NCBI GenBank assembly: GCA_002694745.1
Contig: NZMY01000002.1
Coordinates: 240,020 to 304,019 of the forward strand
DNA from: Croceicoccus sp.
Lineage (GTDB): Bacteria > Pseudomonadota > Alphaproteobacteria > Sphingomonadales > Sphingomonadaceae
Length of the DNA: 64,000 nucleotides
Direction of reading: 5' to 3'
The position numbers and the translations under genes are program-made. Each line of letters opens with the position of its first letter. The first letter of the stretch is position 1. Under the pieces are notes generated by a model that worked only from the letters and a program-made list of their open reading frames with translations, was not told the DNA's origin and did not search any database. This document shows, in pieces, positions 1 to 8,701 of this stretch.

Positions 1-1140
1 ATCCGGCTGGGCGTGCTCGGCTTTGGCGCTCTGGTCCTCGCGGGCTGTAAGGGGATCATCCCCGATGGCGGCACGCCGCCGCCTTCCGGTCCCGCGCCGG
101 TCGAGGGGCCTAGTGCCGGCGAATTGCCCGATGTGGACGAAGCGCGCCACCGCGTCGCGCTGCTGGTGCCGATGTCGGGCGACAACGCGGCCGTGGGGCA
201 GAGCGTGTCCAATGCCGCGACCATGGCGCTGCTCGACACCAATACGTCGAACATCCGCATCACCAGCTATGACACGGCGCGCGGGGCCGCCGACGCCGCG
301 CGGCGCGCGGTCGCGGACGGCAACCGGCTGATCCTGGGCCCGCTGCTGGGCGACAATGTCGATGCCGTGAAGGGCGTGGCAAAGCCCGCGCGTGTGCCGA
401 TCGTCAGCTTTTCGAACGACAGCGAGGTTGCGGGCGACGGCGTCTATGTAATGGGACAGGTGCCCGCGCAGTCGATCGAACGGACGATGCGCTATGCGCA
501 GCAGAACGGCATCACCCGCTTTGGCGCGCTGGTCCCCAGCGGCGAATATGGCAAGCGCGCGTCGGACGCGATGCTGGCGACCGCGCGGCGGACCGGCACG
601 CAAGTCGCCGCGATGGAGACCTATGACCGCGACAATGCCTCTCTGGCGGCGGCGGTGCGGCGGGTGCAGGAAAATGGGGACTATCAGGCGATCCTGATTG
701 CCGACGGGGCCCGGATTGCCGTGCGCGCAGGCCCGTTGATCCGCGACGCCGACAAGATGGCAAAGATCCTGGGCACCGAATTGTGGAGCGGGGACGCGCA
801 GATCGCGCAGGCGCCTTCGCTGCGCGGCGCATGGTTTTCCGCCGTGTCGGATGCGCGGTTCCAGCGCCTGTCGGATAGCTACAAGAGCCGGTTCGGATCG
901 GCGCCCTATCGCGTATCAGCGCTGGGCTATGACGCGGTGCTGCTGACGATCAGGATCGCGCGCGACTGGAATCCGGGCGATCCCTTCCCCGTGTCGCAGC
1001 TTGACGATCCCAGCGGCTTCCTCGGCCTCGACGGCGCGTTCCGCTTTGACGACGGCGTCGTTCAGCGCGCGTTTGAGGTGCGTGAGGTCACGGTCAACGG
1101 GATGAAGGTTGTCTCGCCCGCGCCAACCAGCTTCGAATAA
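1..1140 (+). CDS. LpoA-like periplasmic-binding lipoprotein (penicillin-binding protein activator), 5' partial
   Basis: The protein has a lipoprotein signal ending in a lipobox (Leu-Ala-Gly-Cys), a low-complexity Pro-rich linker, and then a type I periplasmic-binding fold (Peripla_BP_6/LpoA type), starting at about residue 45 with a VALLVPMSG motif. LpoA-type proteins sit on the outer membrane and stimulate class A penicillin-binding proteins; that role is inferred from family only. The reading frame is open to base 1. A GTG at 13 would leave a signal peptide without positive charges, whereas the upstream codons encode Ile-Arg-Leu-Gly, so the true start is probably outside the window. The C-terminus appears complete. 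Confidence 0.75.
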   Translation: MRLGVLGFGALVLAGCKGIIPDGGTPPPSGPAPVEGPSAGELPDVDEARHRVALLVPMSGDNAAVGQSVSNAATMALLDTNTSNIRITSYDTARGAADAARRAVADGNRLILGPLLGDNVDAVKGVAKPARVPIVSFSNDSEVAGDGVYVMGQVPAQSIERTMRYAQQNGITRFGALVPSGEYGKRASDAMLATARRTGTQVAAMETYDRDNASLAAAVRRVQENGDYQAILIADGARIAVRAGPLIRDADKMAKILGTELWSGDAQIAQAPSLRGAWFSAVSDARFQRLSDSYKSRFGSAPYRVSALGYDAVLLTIRIARDWNPGDPFPVSQLDDPSGFLGLDGAFRFDDGVVQRAFEVREVTVNGMKVVSPAPTSFE

Positions 1141-1455
1141 GGCGCATCGGGGGCGGCGTTCGTCAGGGACGCCGCCTCGCGTTGAGGGTGGGGACAGGAG
1201 CGAGGCGGCGCCCCCTTACCGGCTTCCGAGCGGGGGACAGGGAAGCCTGAGGGACGAACCGCTGCGCGTTGCAATGGCCGCAATCGCGCTGGCCCTGTTC
1301 TTATGCCAGCACGTCGCTATTCGATAAAACGCAAAAAAGCTGCCACTCTTATCGACGCTGGCGATCAACCCGGATGGCAGACCGGGTGATCGCGACTGCT
1401 CATAACTTTCGCGCAAAGCTTGATCGCAGCCCCGTGGGAGGCCTAGCCTTTCGTC
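1141..1455. other. Intergenic region before parE
   Basis: No convincing gene is seen in these 315 bases. An 8-bp GC-rich inverted repeat lies at 1152-1176 (GGCGGCGT, 9-base loop, ACGCCGCC), just after the stop of the preceding gene. It has no T-tract, so it is at best a weak or Rho-assisted terminator. The distal half is less GC-rich (around 1310-1350) and presumably carries the parE promoter, but no convincing -35/-10 pair can be assigned by eye. Confidence 0.4.
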
Positions 1456-3477
1456 ATGCCACAGGACAATTCAGAAGACCTTTTCGACGCCAAGGCGACC
1501 GCCGCCGCGAAAAGCTATGACAGCTCCTCGATCGAAGTGCTCGAAGGGCTGGAACCGGTGCGCCGCCGCCCCGGCATGTATATCGGCGGTACGGACGAGC
1601 GTGCGCTGCACCATCTGGCCGCCGAGGTTCTCGACAACTCGATGGACGAGGCGGTGGCGGGCCACGCCAACCGGATCGAGGTCACGCTGGAAAAGGGCGA
1701 ACCGGGCACGGCGGGCCGCATCACCATATCCGACAACGGGCGCGGCATGCCCATCGACGAGCACTCCAAATATCCCGGCAAGTCGGCGCTGGAAGTGATC
1801 CTGACCACGCTGCATTCGGGCGGCAAGTTCTCGGGCAAGGCCTATGCCACCAGCGGCGGCCTGCACGGCGTGGGCGTGTCGGTGGTGAACGCGCTGTCGA
1901 CGCTGACCCGCGTGGAAGTCGCGCGCGACAAGAAGCTGTATGCGCAGGAATTTTCCAAGGGCCATCCCAAGGGGCCGATCGAACATGTCGGCGCGGCCCC
2001 CAACCGGCGCGGTACGACGGTCACCTTTACGCCCGACACCGAGATCTTCGGCGCGCAGAAGTTCAAGCCCGCGCGGCTGTTCCGCCTCGCCCGGTCCAAG
2101 GCCTATCTGTTCGCGGGCGTCGAGATCCGCTGGAAATGCGACCCCGACGTGGCGAGCGAGGATGTCCCGGCCGAGGCGGTGTTCCAGTTCCCCGGCGGGC
2201 TGTCCGACCATCTGAAGGAACAGGTCGGCAGCCGCGAATGCGTGACGACCGAGTTCTTCTCGGGCTCGCAGGATTTTCCCGCGAACGAAGCGGGCGATCA
2301 GCAGGGCCGCGTCGAATGGGCGATCGCATGGCCGCTGTGGTCCGACGGGTCGTACAGCTGGTACTGCAACACCATTCCGACGCCCGATGGCGGCACGCAC
2401 GAACAGGGCCTGCGCGCGGCGCTGACCAAGGGGCTGCGCGGCTTTGCCGAGCTGGTGGGCCAGAAGAAGGCCAAGGACATCACCCCCGACGACGTGGTCA
2501 CGGGCAGCGAGGTGATGCTGTCGGTGTTCATCCGCGATCCGCAGTTCCAGTCGCAGACCAAGGACCGCCTGACCTCGCCCGAAGCGGCGCGGCTGGTCGA
2601 GAATGCGGTCCGCGACCATTTCGACCATTTCCTTGCCGACAACATGGACCGCGGCAAGGCGCTGCTGGGCGCGGTGATGGAGCGGATGGACGAGCGCCTG
2701 CGCAGGAAGCAGGAGCGCGAAATCAAGCGCAAGACCGCGACCAATGCCAAGAAGCTGCGCCTGCCCGGCAAGCTGACCGATTGCAGCGGCGAAACCGGGG
2801 CGGAGACCGAGTTGTTCATCGTCGAGGGCGATTCGGCAGGCGGCAGCGCCAAGCAGGCGCGCGACCGCAAGACGCAGGCGATCCTGCCGATCCGGGGCAA
2901 GATCCTGAACGTCGCCAGCGCCAGCGCCGACAAGATCCGCGGCAACCAGGAAATCGCCGACCTGACGCTGGCCATGGGCTGCGGCATCCGCAAGGACTGC
3001 AACCCCGACGATTTGCGCTATGACCGCATCATCATCATGACCGACGCCGATGTCGACGGCGCGCATATCGCGACCCTGCTGATGACGTTTTTCTTCCAGG
3101 AAATGCCCGAGGTTGTTCGGCGCGGTCATCTGTTCCTGGCCCAGCCGCCGCTGTACCGGCTGACCGCCGGGAAGGAGAGCCGCTATGCCCGCGACGACGC
3201 GCATCGCAAGGAGCTGGAGGAAACCGTCTTCAAGGGCAGGAAGGTCGAGGTTTCGCGCTTCAAGGGACTGGGCGAGATGAACCCGCAGCAGCTTCGCGAA
3301 ACGACGATGAACCCCGAAAGCCGGGGCCTGATCCGCATCACCCTGCCCACCGAATACGAACAGCGCGCGGGCGTGTCGCGGCTGGTGGACGAGCTGATGG
3401 GCCGCAATCCGGAGCATCGGTTCAATTTCATCCAGAACCGTGCGGGTGAACTCGACCGCGACATGATCGACGCGTGA
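1456..3477 (+). CDS. parE: DNA topoisomerase IV subunit B
   Basis: This is the ATPase and TOPRIM subunit of topoisomerase IV, which decatenates daughter chromosomes together with ParC. It has 673 residues, the usual ParE length and shorter than most GyrB proteins. The GHKL ATPase domain has the catalytic Glu and Asn in a DNSMDEA context (residues 57-66) and a glycine-rich GLHGVGVSVVN lid. The TOPRIM domain carries EGDSAGG (Glu457) and a DADVDG acidic triad (Asp530, 532, 534). The wording of the N-terminal IGGTDERALHH motif favours ParE over GyrB. The start is the ATG after a purine-rich GGGAGG stretch. No ParC gene lies in the window. Confidence 0.93.
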   Translation: MPQDNSEDLFDAKATAAAKSYDSSSIEVLEGLEPVRRRPGMYIGGTDERALHHLAAEVLDNSMDEAVAGHANRIEVTLEKGEPGTAGRITISDNGRGMPIDEHSKYPGKSALEVILTTLHSGGKFSGKAYATSGGLHGVGVSVVNALSTLTRVEVARDKKLYAQEFSKGHPKGPIEHVGAAPNRRGTTVTFTPDTEIFGAQKFKPARLFRLARSKAYLFAGVEIRWKCDPDVASEDVPAEAVFQFPGGLSDHLKEQVGSRECVTTEFFSGSQDFPANEAGDQQGRVEWAIAWPLWSDGSYSWYCNTIPTPDGGTHEQGLRAALTKGLRGFAELVGQKKAKDITPDDVVTGSEVMLSVFIRDPQFQSQTKDRLTSPEAARLVENAVRDHFDHFLADNMDRGKALLGAVMERMDERLRRKQEREIKRKTATNAKKLRLPGKLTDCSGETGAETELFIVEGDSAGGSAKQARDRKTQAILPIRGKILNVASASADKIRGNQEIADLTLAMGCGIRKDCNPDDLRYDRIIIMTDADVDGAHIATLLMTFFFQEMPEVVRRGHLFLAQPPLYRLTAGKESRYARDDAHRKELEETVFKGRKVEVSRFKGLGEMNPQQLRETTMNPESRGLIRITLPTEYEQRAGVSRLVDELMGRNPEHRFNFIQNRAGELDRDMIDA

Positions 3478-4175
3478 CGGGCGGCAAAAGCGCTCCAACT
3501 ACCGAGAACATGCCCGATCCGCTGATCCGGCGGATCCACCTGATCATCGTGGGCGTGATGGAACTCGTCATGGCCGGCGAACTCGCCGTGCTGGCGATGG
3601 AGCAGCGGTGGATGGGGATCTTCCTTGTCCTGATGCTGATGGCGGTCATCGGCGTCCCCGCCCTGTTTCCCGAAAAGCTGCCCGTGTTCATTCCGGCGGA
3701 AATCCAGGTCTTCGCCGTGCTGTTCATATTCGCCACGCTGTTCCTTGGCGAGGTGCGCGATTATTATGAGCGTTTCTGGTGGTGGGATCTGGTCCTGCAC
3801 ACCAGTTCGGGGGTTCTGCTGGGCCTGCTGGGTTTTCTGTTCGTCTATATGGTCAATGAAAACGAACTGGTCGACGTGACCATGAAACCCAGCTTCGTCG
3901 CGCTGTTCGCGTTCTTTTTCGGCGTGGGGATCGGCGCGCTGTGGGAGATTGCCGAATTTGCGGCGGACCGGCTGCTGGGCATGAACATGCAGAAACCGAT
4001 GCTGGGCGATCCGTCAGGGCTGACCGACACAATGTGGGACCTGATCGTCGATACGCTGGGCTCTGCCATCATGGCGCTGGCCGGGTGGCGATACATGCTC
4101 CGCGCACGGCGCGACCGCACGGATTTCTGGCTGCGGCGCTTCGTTCGCCGCTATCCGCGCCTGTTCGGACGCTGA
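3474..4175 (+). CDS. YjdF/DUF2238-like inner-membrane protein
   Basis: This is a 233-residue polytopic membrane protein with about six hydrophobic segments. It carries the hallmarks of the DUF2238/YjdF family: a WWDLVLHTSSG motif near residue 105, a GALWEIAEF motif near residue 150, and TMWDLIVDTLGS near the last membrane segment. The molecular function is unknown. The GTG start overlaps the parE stop by four bases (GTGA), which suggests translational coupling; an ATG at 3510 is the alternative start. The C-terminal tail is basic and probably cytoplasmic. Confidence 0.75.
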   Translation: MTGGKSAPTTENMPDPLIRRIHLIIVGVMELVMAGELAVLAMEQRWMGIFLVLMLMAVIGVPALFPEKLPVFIPAEIQVFAVLFIFATLFLGEVRDYYERFWWWDLVLHTSSGVLLGLLGFLFVYMVNENELVDVTMKPSFVALFAFFFGVGIGALWEIAEFAADRLLGMNMQKPMLGDPSGLTDTMWDLIVDTLGSAIMALAGWRYMLRARRDRTDFWLRRFVRRYPRLFGR

Positions 4176-4269
4176 GCCTTATCGTCCCGGCGCTTGCCAT
4201 GCTGCGATGCAATATCTAGCTTGGCCCGCAAAACCGTTCATGCAGTATATTGGCAGGCAGGATATTGGG

Positions 4270-5115
4270 ATGCAGCGCTTTACAGGCACCGAAAACTATG
4301 TCGCAACGGACGATCTGAAGGTCGCCGTCAATGCCGCCGTGACGCTGCGCCGGCCGCTGTTGGTGAAGGGTGAGCCGGGGACCGGCAAGACGGTGCTGGC
4401 AAATGAAATCGCCAAGGCCATCGACGCGCCGCTGATCGAATGGGGCGTGAAATCCACGACCAAGGCGCAGCAGGGCCTGTACGAATATGACGCGGTCGCC
4501 CGTCTGCGCGACGGCCAGCTTGGCGACGAGCGCGTTCACGATATCTCGAACTACATCCGCAAGGGCAAGCTGTGGGAGGCGTTCACCTCGCCCGAACTGC
4601 CCGTGCTGCTGATCGACGAGATCGACAAGGCCGATATCGAGTTTCCGAACGACCTGCTGCAGGAACTCGACCGGATGAATTTCGACGTCTACGAAACCGG
4701 CGAGCGGATCGAGGCGAAGGAGCGGCCCATCGTGGTCATCACCTCGAACAACGAGAAGGATCTGCCTGACGCCTTCCTGCGCCGCTGCTTCTTCCACTAC
4801 ATCAAGTTCCCCGATCCCGAGACGATGACCGAGATCGTCGAGGTCCATTTCCCCGGCATCCAGCAGCGGCTGGTGTCCAAGGCGCTGGAGATGTTCTACG
4901 AGATCCGCGACGTGCCGGGTCTGAAGAAGAAGCCCAGCACCAGCGAACTGCTCGACTGGCTCAAGCTGTTGCTGGTGGAAGACATGCCGCTGGAGACATT
5001 GCAGCAAAAGGATCCGACCAAGGCGATTCCGCCATTGCACGGTGCATTGCTGAAAAACGAGCAGGACGTGATGCTGTTCGAAAGGCTGGCTTTCATGGCG
5101 CGGCGGGAACGCTGA
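4270..5115 (+). CDS. MoxR-family AAA+ ATPase
   Basis: This AAA+ ATPase has a Walker A GEPGTGKT motif, a Walker B LLIDEIDKAD motif and a sensor 1 region VITSNNEKDLPDAF. MoxR proteins act as chaperone-like ATPases, usually with a von Willebrand factor A partner. The CoxE-like partner is at 7510-8691, separated from it by two other genes. Family members typically begin with a short Met-x-Arg-Phe-x-Gly-Thr segment, so the ATG at 4270 was preferred to the in-frame ATGs at 4207 and 4240. The product has 281 residues and looks intact. The substrate of the pair is unknown. Confidence 0.85.
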   Translation: MQRFTGTENYVATDDLKVAVNAAVTLRRPLLVKGEPGTGKTVLANEIAKAIDAPLIEWGVKSTTKAQQGLYEYDAVARLRDGQLGDERVHDISNYIRKGKLWEAFTSPELPVLLIDEIDKADIEFPNDLLQELDRMNFDVYETGERIEAKERPIVVITSNNEKDLPDAFLRRCFFHYIKFPDPETMTEIVEVHFPGIQQRLVSKALEMFYEIRDVPGLKKKPSTSELLDWLKLLLVEDMPLETLQQKDPTKAIPPLHGALLKNEQDVMLFERLAFMARRER

Positions 5116-6723
5116 ATGTCGCAGAATGGGCCTGCGAAAAGCGGAACCGATCGGGTGAAGCACCGACTGCGATCAGCTATCTACGACCGCTTATCGTCCT
5201 ATCTGGTATGGCGATACCGTCGCATGGGTATGCGCATTGGCAAGGACTGCAAGATATCCCGCTTCGCGAAGCTTGATCTGACATACCCCAAGGGTATCTC
5301 GATTGGCGACAACACCGCCATTTCCTTTAGGTTCGCGGTTCTAACCCATGATTTTATCAATGGACGCCACCTTTCTACACGCATTGGCGATAACTGCTTC
5401 GTAGGCGCACATTCGATCATCATGCCTGGCGTCAGCATTGGCGATAACGCGATCGTATCGTCGGGGAGCGTGGTCTACACCGATGTTCCGCCTAGAACCG
5501 TCGTCGCCGGGAATCCGGCGCGCGTCGTCGAAACCGATATCGTCAACGGCCGCTGGTGCATCCGTGATCCGGTCTTTCTGGCTGAAGAGAACATCTCTTC
5601 ATCCGCGTCCACTGCCAAGGAACTGGCCGCGATCCCAGCCAGTCCGCCCCCAAGGATGCGTATCGATCAGGATGACCACCTGTCGTTTCTTGCCGCACGC
5701 CTGCCAGACGGCGCTTCTTTCGACACCGACTTCGACGCTCTCGGCATCGACAGCTTTGGAATGATCGCTTTGCGGGCCGAAGTGGAGGAACGCCTAGGCG
5801 AACAAATCGCGGATTCGGACTGGACGAAAGTCGAGCGGCCGTCCGAGATACTCGCTATGCTCGAACGGAAAGCAGGGGCTGCTTCAAATTCGAGTTCGGG
5901 AAATTGGCCGCTTTTGCGAGAATGTCCGATCGGAATGCCGCAGATGGCGATGGGCGGCTTGTCGGAAAGCTGGTTCTTCAAGGAAATCGGCGATCTGCAC
6001 TGGTCGGGTCTGACAAGTGCCCTTGGCGTTAACAGCCGTTCGATCACCGGTCAGGATGGAGGCCGATTATACGCGACCTTTACGCGGATCGGGTATCGGG
6101 CAAGCACATGTCTTGCGAACGTCGAGGAAAATGATGTTCTTCAGCTTGAGGGAGGTCAGACAAGAGTTGGTGCCGGAATTTTCCTTGCCACTATCGCAGG
6201 TAAAGTCGGCTCAACGTCGATCGAGGCATCGCTCATGTCCAGCTTCTCTCAGTTCGGCAAACGCGGAGATGCCCGCACATTGCAGCGGGGCCAGCCTGAC
6301 CTGCCTGCCGGATTTCCGATTCCGGCATTGTCCGAGACACCGGAATTCGTACAGGGTTACCGCGATTTGCGGGCGAGCGAACCGCCGGACATTCTTTTCG
6401 AAACGGAATATCGGCTTGTTCCACAGCATGACATCAACGGTGTCGGCCTGCTTTATTTCGCCGCCTATCCGACAATTTGCGACATCTGCCTTGCCCGATA
6501 CCTGCCCGATGGCGAGATCTGGTCACCGATGGCAAGGGACATCAGCTATTTCGCAAACAGCGGTTCGGACCAGTCGATTACCTACCGATTGCATGAGATC
6601 CAACGCGATGGCTCCTGCCTGAAAGTGCTTGGCTCGCTCGTTCGGTCGGACGGGAAGACCATGGCCCTGTGCAGTGCCGAATATGAATGGCGCGAAACCA
6701 TGCTAGGCGCCGTGGACGGATAG
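5116..6723 (+). CDS. Three-domain protein: hexapeptide acyltransferase, acyl carrier protein, LnmK/Pnap_2097-like domain
   Basis: Residues about 35-150 form a left-handed beta-helix acyltransferase of the CysE/NodL type, with repeated Ile-Gly-Asp turns, a THDF motif holding a likely catalytic His, and a typical VVAGNPARVV end. Residues about 185-260 resemble an acyl carrier protein, with phosphopantetheine attachment at Ser213 (LGIDSFG). Residues about 270-535 begin GMPQMAMGGLSE and resemble LnmK-type acyltransferase/decarboxylase double hot-dog proteins (Pnap_2097 family). Together these suggest acyl transfer onto and from a tethered carrier, but no substrate can be named. The ATG starts three bases after a GCTGA stop. 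Codon use is less GC-rich at third positions than in its neighbours, which fits horizontal acquisition. Confidence 0.75.
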   Translation: MSQNGPAKSGTDRVKHRLRSAIYDRLSSYLVWRYRRMGMRIGKDCKISRFAKLDLTYPKGISIGDNTAISFRFAVLTHDFINGRHLSTRIGDNCFVGAHSIIMPGVSIGDNAIVSSGSVVYTDVPPRTVVAGNPARVVETDIVNGRWCIRDPVFLAEENISSSASTAKELAAIPASPPPRMRIDQDDHLSFLAARLPDGASFDTDFDALGIDSFGMIALRAEVEERLGEQIADSDWTKVERPSEILAMLERKAGAASNSSSGNWPLLRECPIGMPQMAMGGLSESWFFKEIGDLHWSGLTSALGVNSRSITGQDGGRLYATFTRIGYRASTCLANVEENDVLQLEGGQTRVGAGIFLATIAGKVGSTSIEASLMSSFSQFGKRGDARTLQRGQPDLPAGFPIPALSETPEFVQGYRDLRASEPPDILFETEYRLVPQHDINGVGLLYFAAYPTICDICLARYLPDGEIWSPMARDISYFANSGSDQSITYRLHEIQRDGSCLKVLGSLVRSDGKTMALCSAEYEWRETMLGAVDG

Positions 6724-6728
6724 CTTCT

Positions 6729-7307
6729 TTATTGGTGATTTCTTGCGCCGGCACACACTCCAAGGCCCCCCTTCCCCAGCATCTGCAGCACGCCGACCGC
6801 GCGGTTGAACGGGATTTCCAGTATCGTCACCCGCTCTACATCGACCCGCACCGAGGCGCCCGAGAACACGGTGGGAGAGCCGGGCAGGAAAAGCATGGCA
6901 TGGGTATCGTCCCGCTCGATCTCGAACGCGATTTGGCTGTAATCGTCGAAACGGACCAGCACGGGCGTCATGCCCGGTTCGCCCTGCGCGCCGCGGGCCG
7001 CCGTGCCCAGTGCGACCTTGGCCACCGCATAGGTCGGAATCGCAGCCACCACGAAGCGGTCGAACCGGTCAAGGCGGCCGGACAGCGACGTCATGCGGGC
7101 GGCAACGCCGGCAAGGATCAACAGCGCCAGAATGGCCATCACCGCGAGGATATTGGCGACCGCCATCTCCCCGATCGTCTCGTGCGGCAAAAAGCGCCGT
7201 GCAGGCCCAGTGACGCGCAGCGCGAATTCGAAAAGCTTGGCGAAAATGATGCCGAGCGCCGCCAGCGGCACGAGCAGAAAGAGGCCGGCGAGGAGAAGCT
7301 TTTTCAT
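6729..7307 (-). CDS. DUF502-family membrane protein
   Basis: This 192-residue protein has two N-terminal membrane helices (about residues 3-24 and 50-70) and a soluble C-terminal part with a FLPGSPTVFSG motif followed by a V-DVERVTILEIPFN segment, typical of DUF502 proteins. The function is unknown; the family is widespread in bacterial inner membranes. The start is supported by AAAGGAAC a few bases upstream. The gene converges with the preceding three-domain gene with a 5-base gap and diverges from the CoxE-like gene. There are no signs of damage. Confidence 0.65.
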   Translation of the reverse strand: MKKLLLAGLFLLVPLAALGIIFAKLFEFALRVTGPARRFLPHETIGEMAVANILAVMAILALLILAGVAARMTSLSGRLDRFDRFVVAAIPTYAVAKVALGTAARGAQGEPGMTPVLVRFDDYSQIAFEIERDDTHAMLFLPGSPTVFSGASVRVDVERVTILEIPFNRAVGVLQMLGKGGLGVCAGARNHQ

Positions 7308-7509
7308 CGAATGTTCCTTTCGGCCGCGCGGCGGCGCGTTTCAATCCGCGCCAAGTGTGCCACGGCGGCGGCGGCGGGCCATCGGGCCTATTACCGATAT
7401 GCCGAAGCGCCCTGCAGCCAACGCGCGCGGCACGGGCTTTCACAAGCGGGCCGGCTTTGCCTATGATGGCCGCCGACAGCCGTTCCCCAGCCTTGAGGCC
7501 GATCAAACG

Positions 7510-8691
7510 ATGTTTCTGAACTTCCTCGACGAATTGCGCAGCGCGGGCATTCCCGCCAGCCTGAAGGAGCATCTGCTCCTGCTGGAGGCGCTGGACCGCG
7601 AAGTGATCGAGCGCAGGCCCGAGGATTTCTATTATCTCTCGCGCGCGGTCTATGTGAAGGACGAAGGGCTGCTCGACCGGTTCGATCAGGTGTTTCAGAA
7701 GGTCTTCAACGGTGTGCTGTCCGACATGGGCGAGACGCAGGCCGACATCCCCGAGGAATGGCTGCGCGCTGTGGCTGAGAAATTCCTGACGCCAGAGGAA
7801 ATGGCCAAGATCGAGGCGCTGGGCGACTGGGACGAGATCATGGAGACGCTGAAGAAGCGTCTGGAGGAACAGGAAGGCCGTCATCAGGGCGGCAACAAGT
7901 GGATCGGCACCGGCGGGACCAGCCCGTTCGGCCATTCGGGCTATAATCCGGCGGGCGTGCGGATCGGCGGACAATCGAAGCACAAGCGCGCGCTCAAGGT
8001 CTGGGAAAAGCGCGACTTCGCCAATCTGGACAACACCAAGGAGCTGGGCACGCGCAACATCAAGGTGGCGCTGCGCCGCCTGCGCCGGTTCGCACGCGAA
8101 GGAGCGGCTGAAGAGCTGGACCTCGACGCGACCATCGCGGGCACGGCGCGGCAGGGCTGGCTGGATATCCGCATGCGGCCCGAACGGCACAATGCGGTGA
8201 AGCTGCTGCTGTTTCTCGACGTCGGCGGTTCGATGGACCCGCATGTGAAGCTGGTCGAGGAATTGTTCTCCGCCGCCACGGGGGAGTTCAAGAACATGGA
8301 GTTCTTCTACTTCCACAATTGCCTGTACGATTTCGTCTGGAAGGACAATTCGCGCCGCTGGCAGGACCGCACCCAGACATGGGACATCCTTCACAAATAC
8401 GGGCACGACTACAAGGTGATCTTCGTCGGCGATGCGGCGATGAGTCCCTACGAGATCTCGCACCCCGGTGGATCGGTCGAATATATGAACGACGAGGCTG
8501 GCGCGGTGTGGCTGCAGCGCGTGGCCAACACCTATCCGGCGACAATCTGGCTCAACCCCGAGGCGGAGCGCGTCTGGGACTATAGCCAGTCGAACCGCAT
8601 GATCCGGCAATTGCTGAACGACCGCATGTACCCGCTGACGCTGGGCGGGATCGAGGAGGCGATGCGGCAATTGAGCCGGAAGCAGGGATGA
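7510..8691 (+). CDS. CoxE-like VWA-domain protein, partner of MoxR ATPase
   Basis: This is a 393-residue protein of the VWA CoxE-like family. The N-terminal part starts MFLNFLDELRSAGIP, and the C-terminal VWA domain carries a metal-ion-dependent adhesion site as DVGGSMD instead of the canonical DxSxS, which is usual for this family. VWA proteins of this type work with MoxR ATPases, here the one at 4270-5115. The frame is open upstream and an ATG at 7399 would add a basic, poorly conserved extension, so 7510 was chosen on family length. It converges with the NamZ-like gene, 10 bases away. Confidence 0.82.
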   Translation: MFLNFLDELRSAGIPASLKEHLLLLEALDREVIERRPEDFYYLSRAVYVKDEGLLDRFDQVFQKVFNGVLSDMGETQADIPEEWLRAVAEKFLTPEEMAKIEALGDWDEIMETLKKRLEEQEGRHQGGNKWIGTGGTSPFGHSGYNPAGVRIGGQSKHKRALKVWEKRDFANLDNTKELGTRNIKVALRRLRRFAREGAAEELDLDATIAGTARQGWLDIRMRPERHNAVKLLLFLDVGGSMDPHVKLVEELFSAATGEFKNMEFFYFHNCLYDFVWKDNSRRWQDRTQTWDILHKYGHDYKVIFVGDAAMSPYEISHPGGSVEYMNDEAGAVWLQRVANTYPATIWLNPEAERVWDYSQSNRMIRQLLNDRMYPLTLGGIEEAMRQLSRKQG

Positions 8692-8701
8692 GCGCGAAGC
8701 C

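Noticed and set aside
1456..3477. Annotation of this gene as GyrB
   Set aside because: Length and the IGGTDERALHH and PQQLRETTMNP wording fit ParE.
1471..3498. Long minus-strand open frame antisense to parE
   Set aside because: It mirrors the conserved parE reading frame, has no domain of its own and is expected in GC-rich DNA.
7069..8670. Large minus-strand frame opposite the CoxE-like gene
   Set aside because: The plus-strand VWA protein is conserved, and the opposite frame has no recognisable feature.
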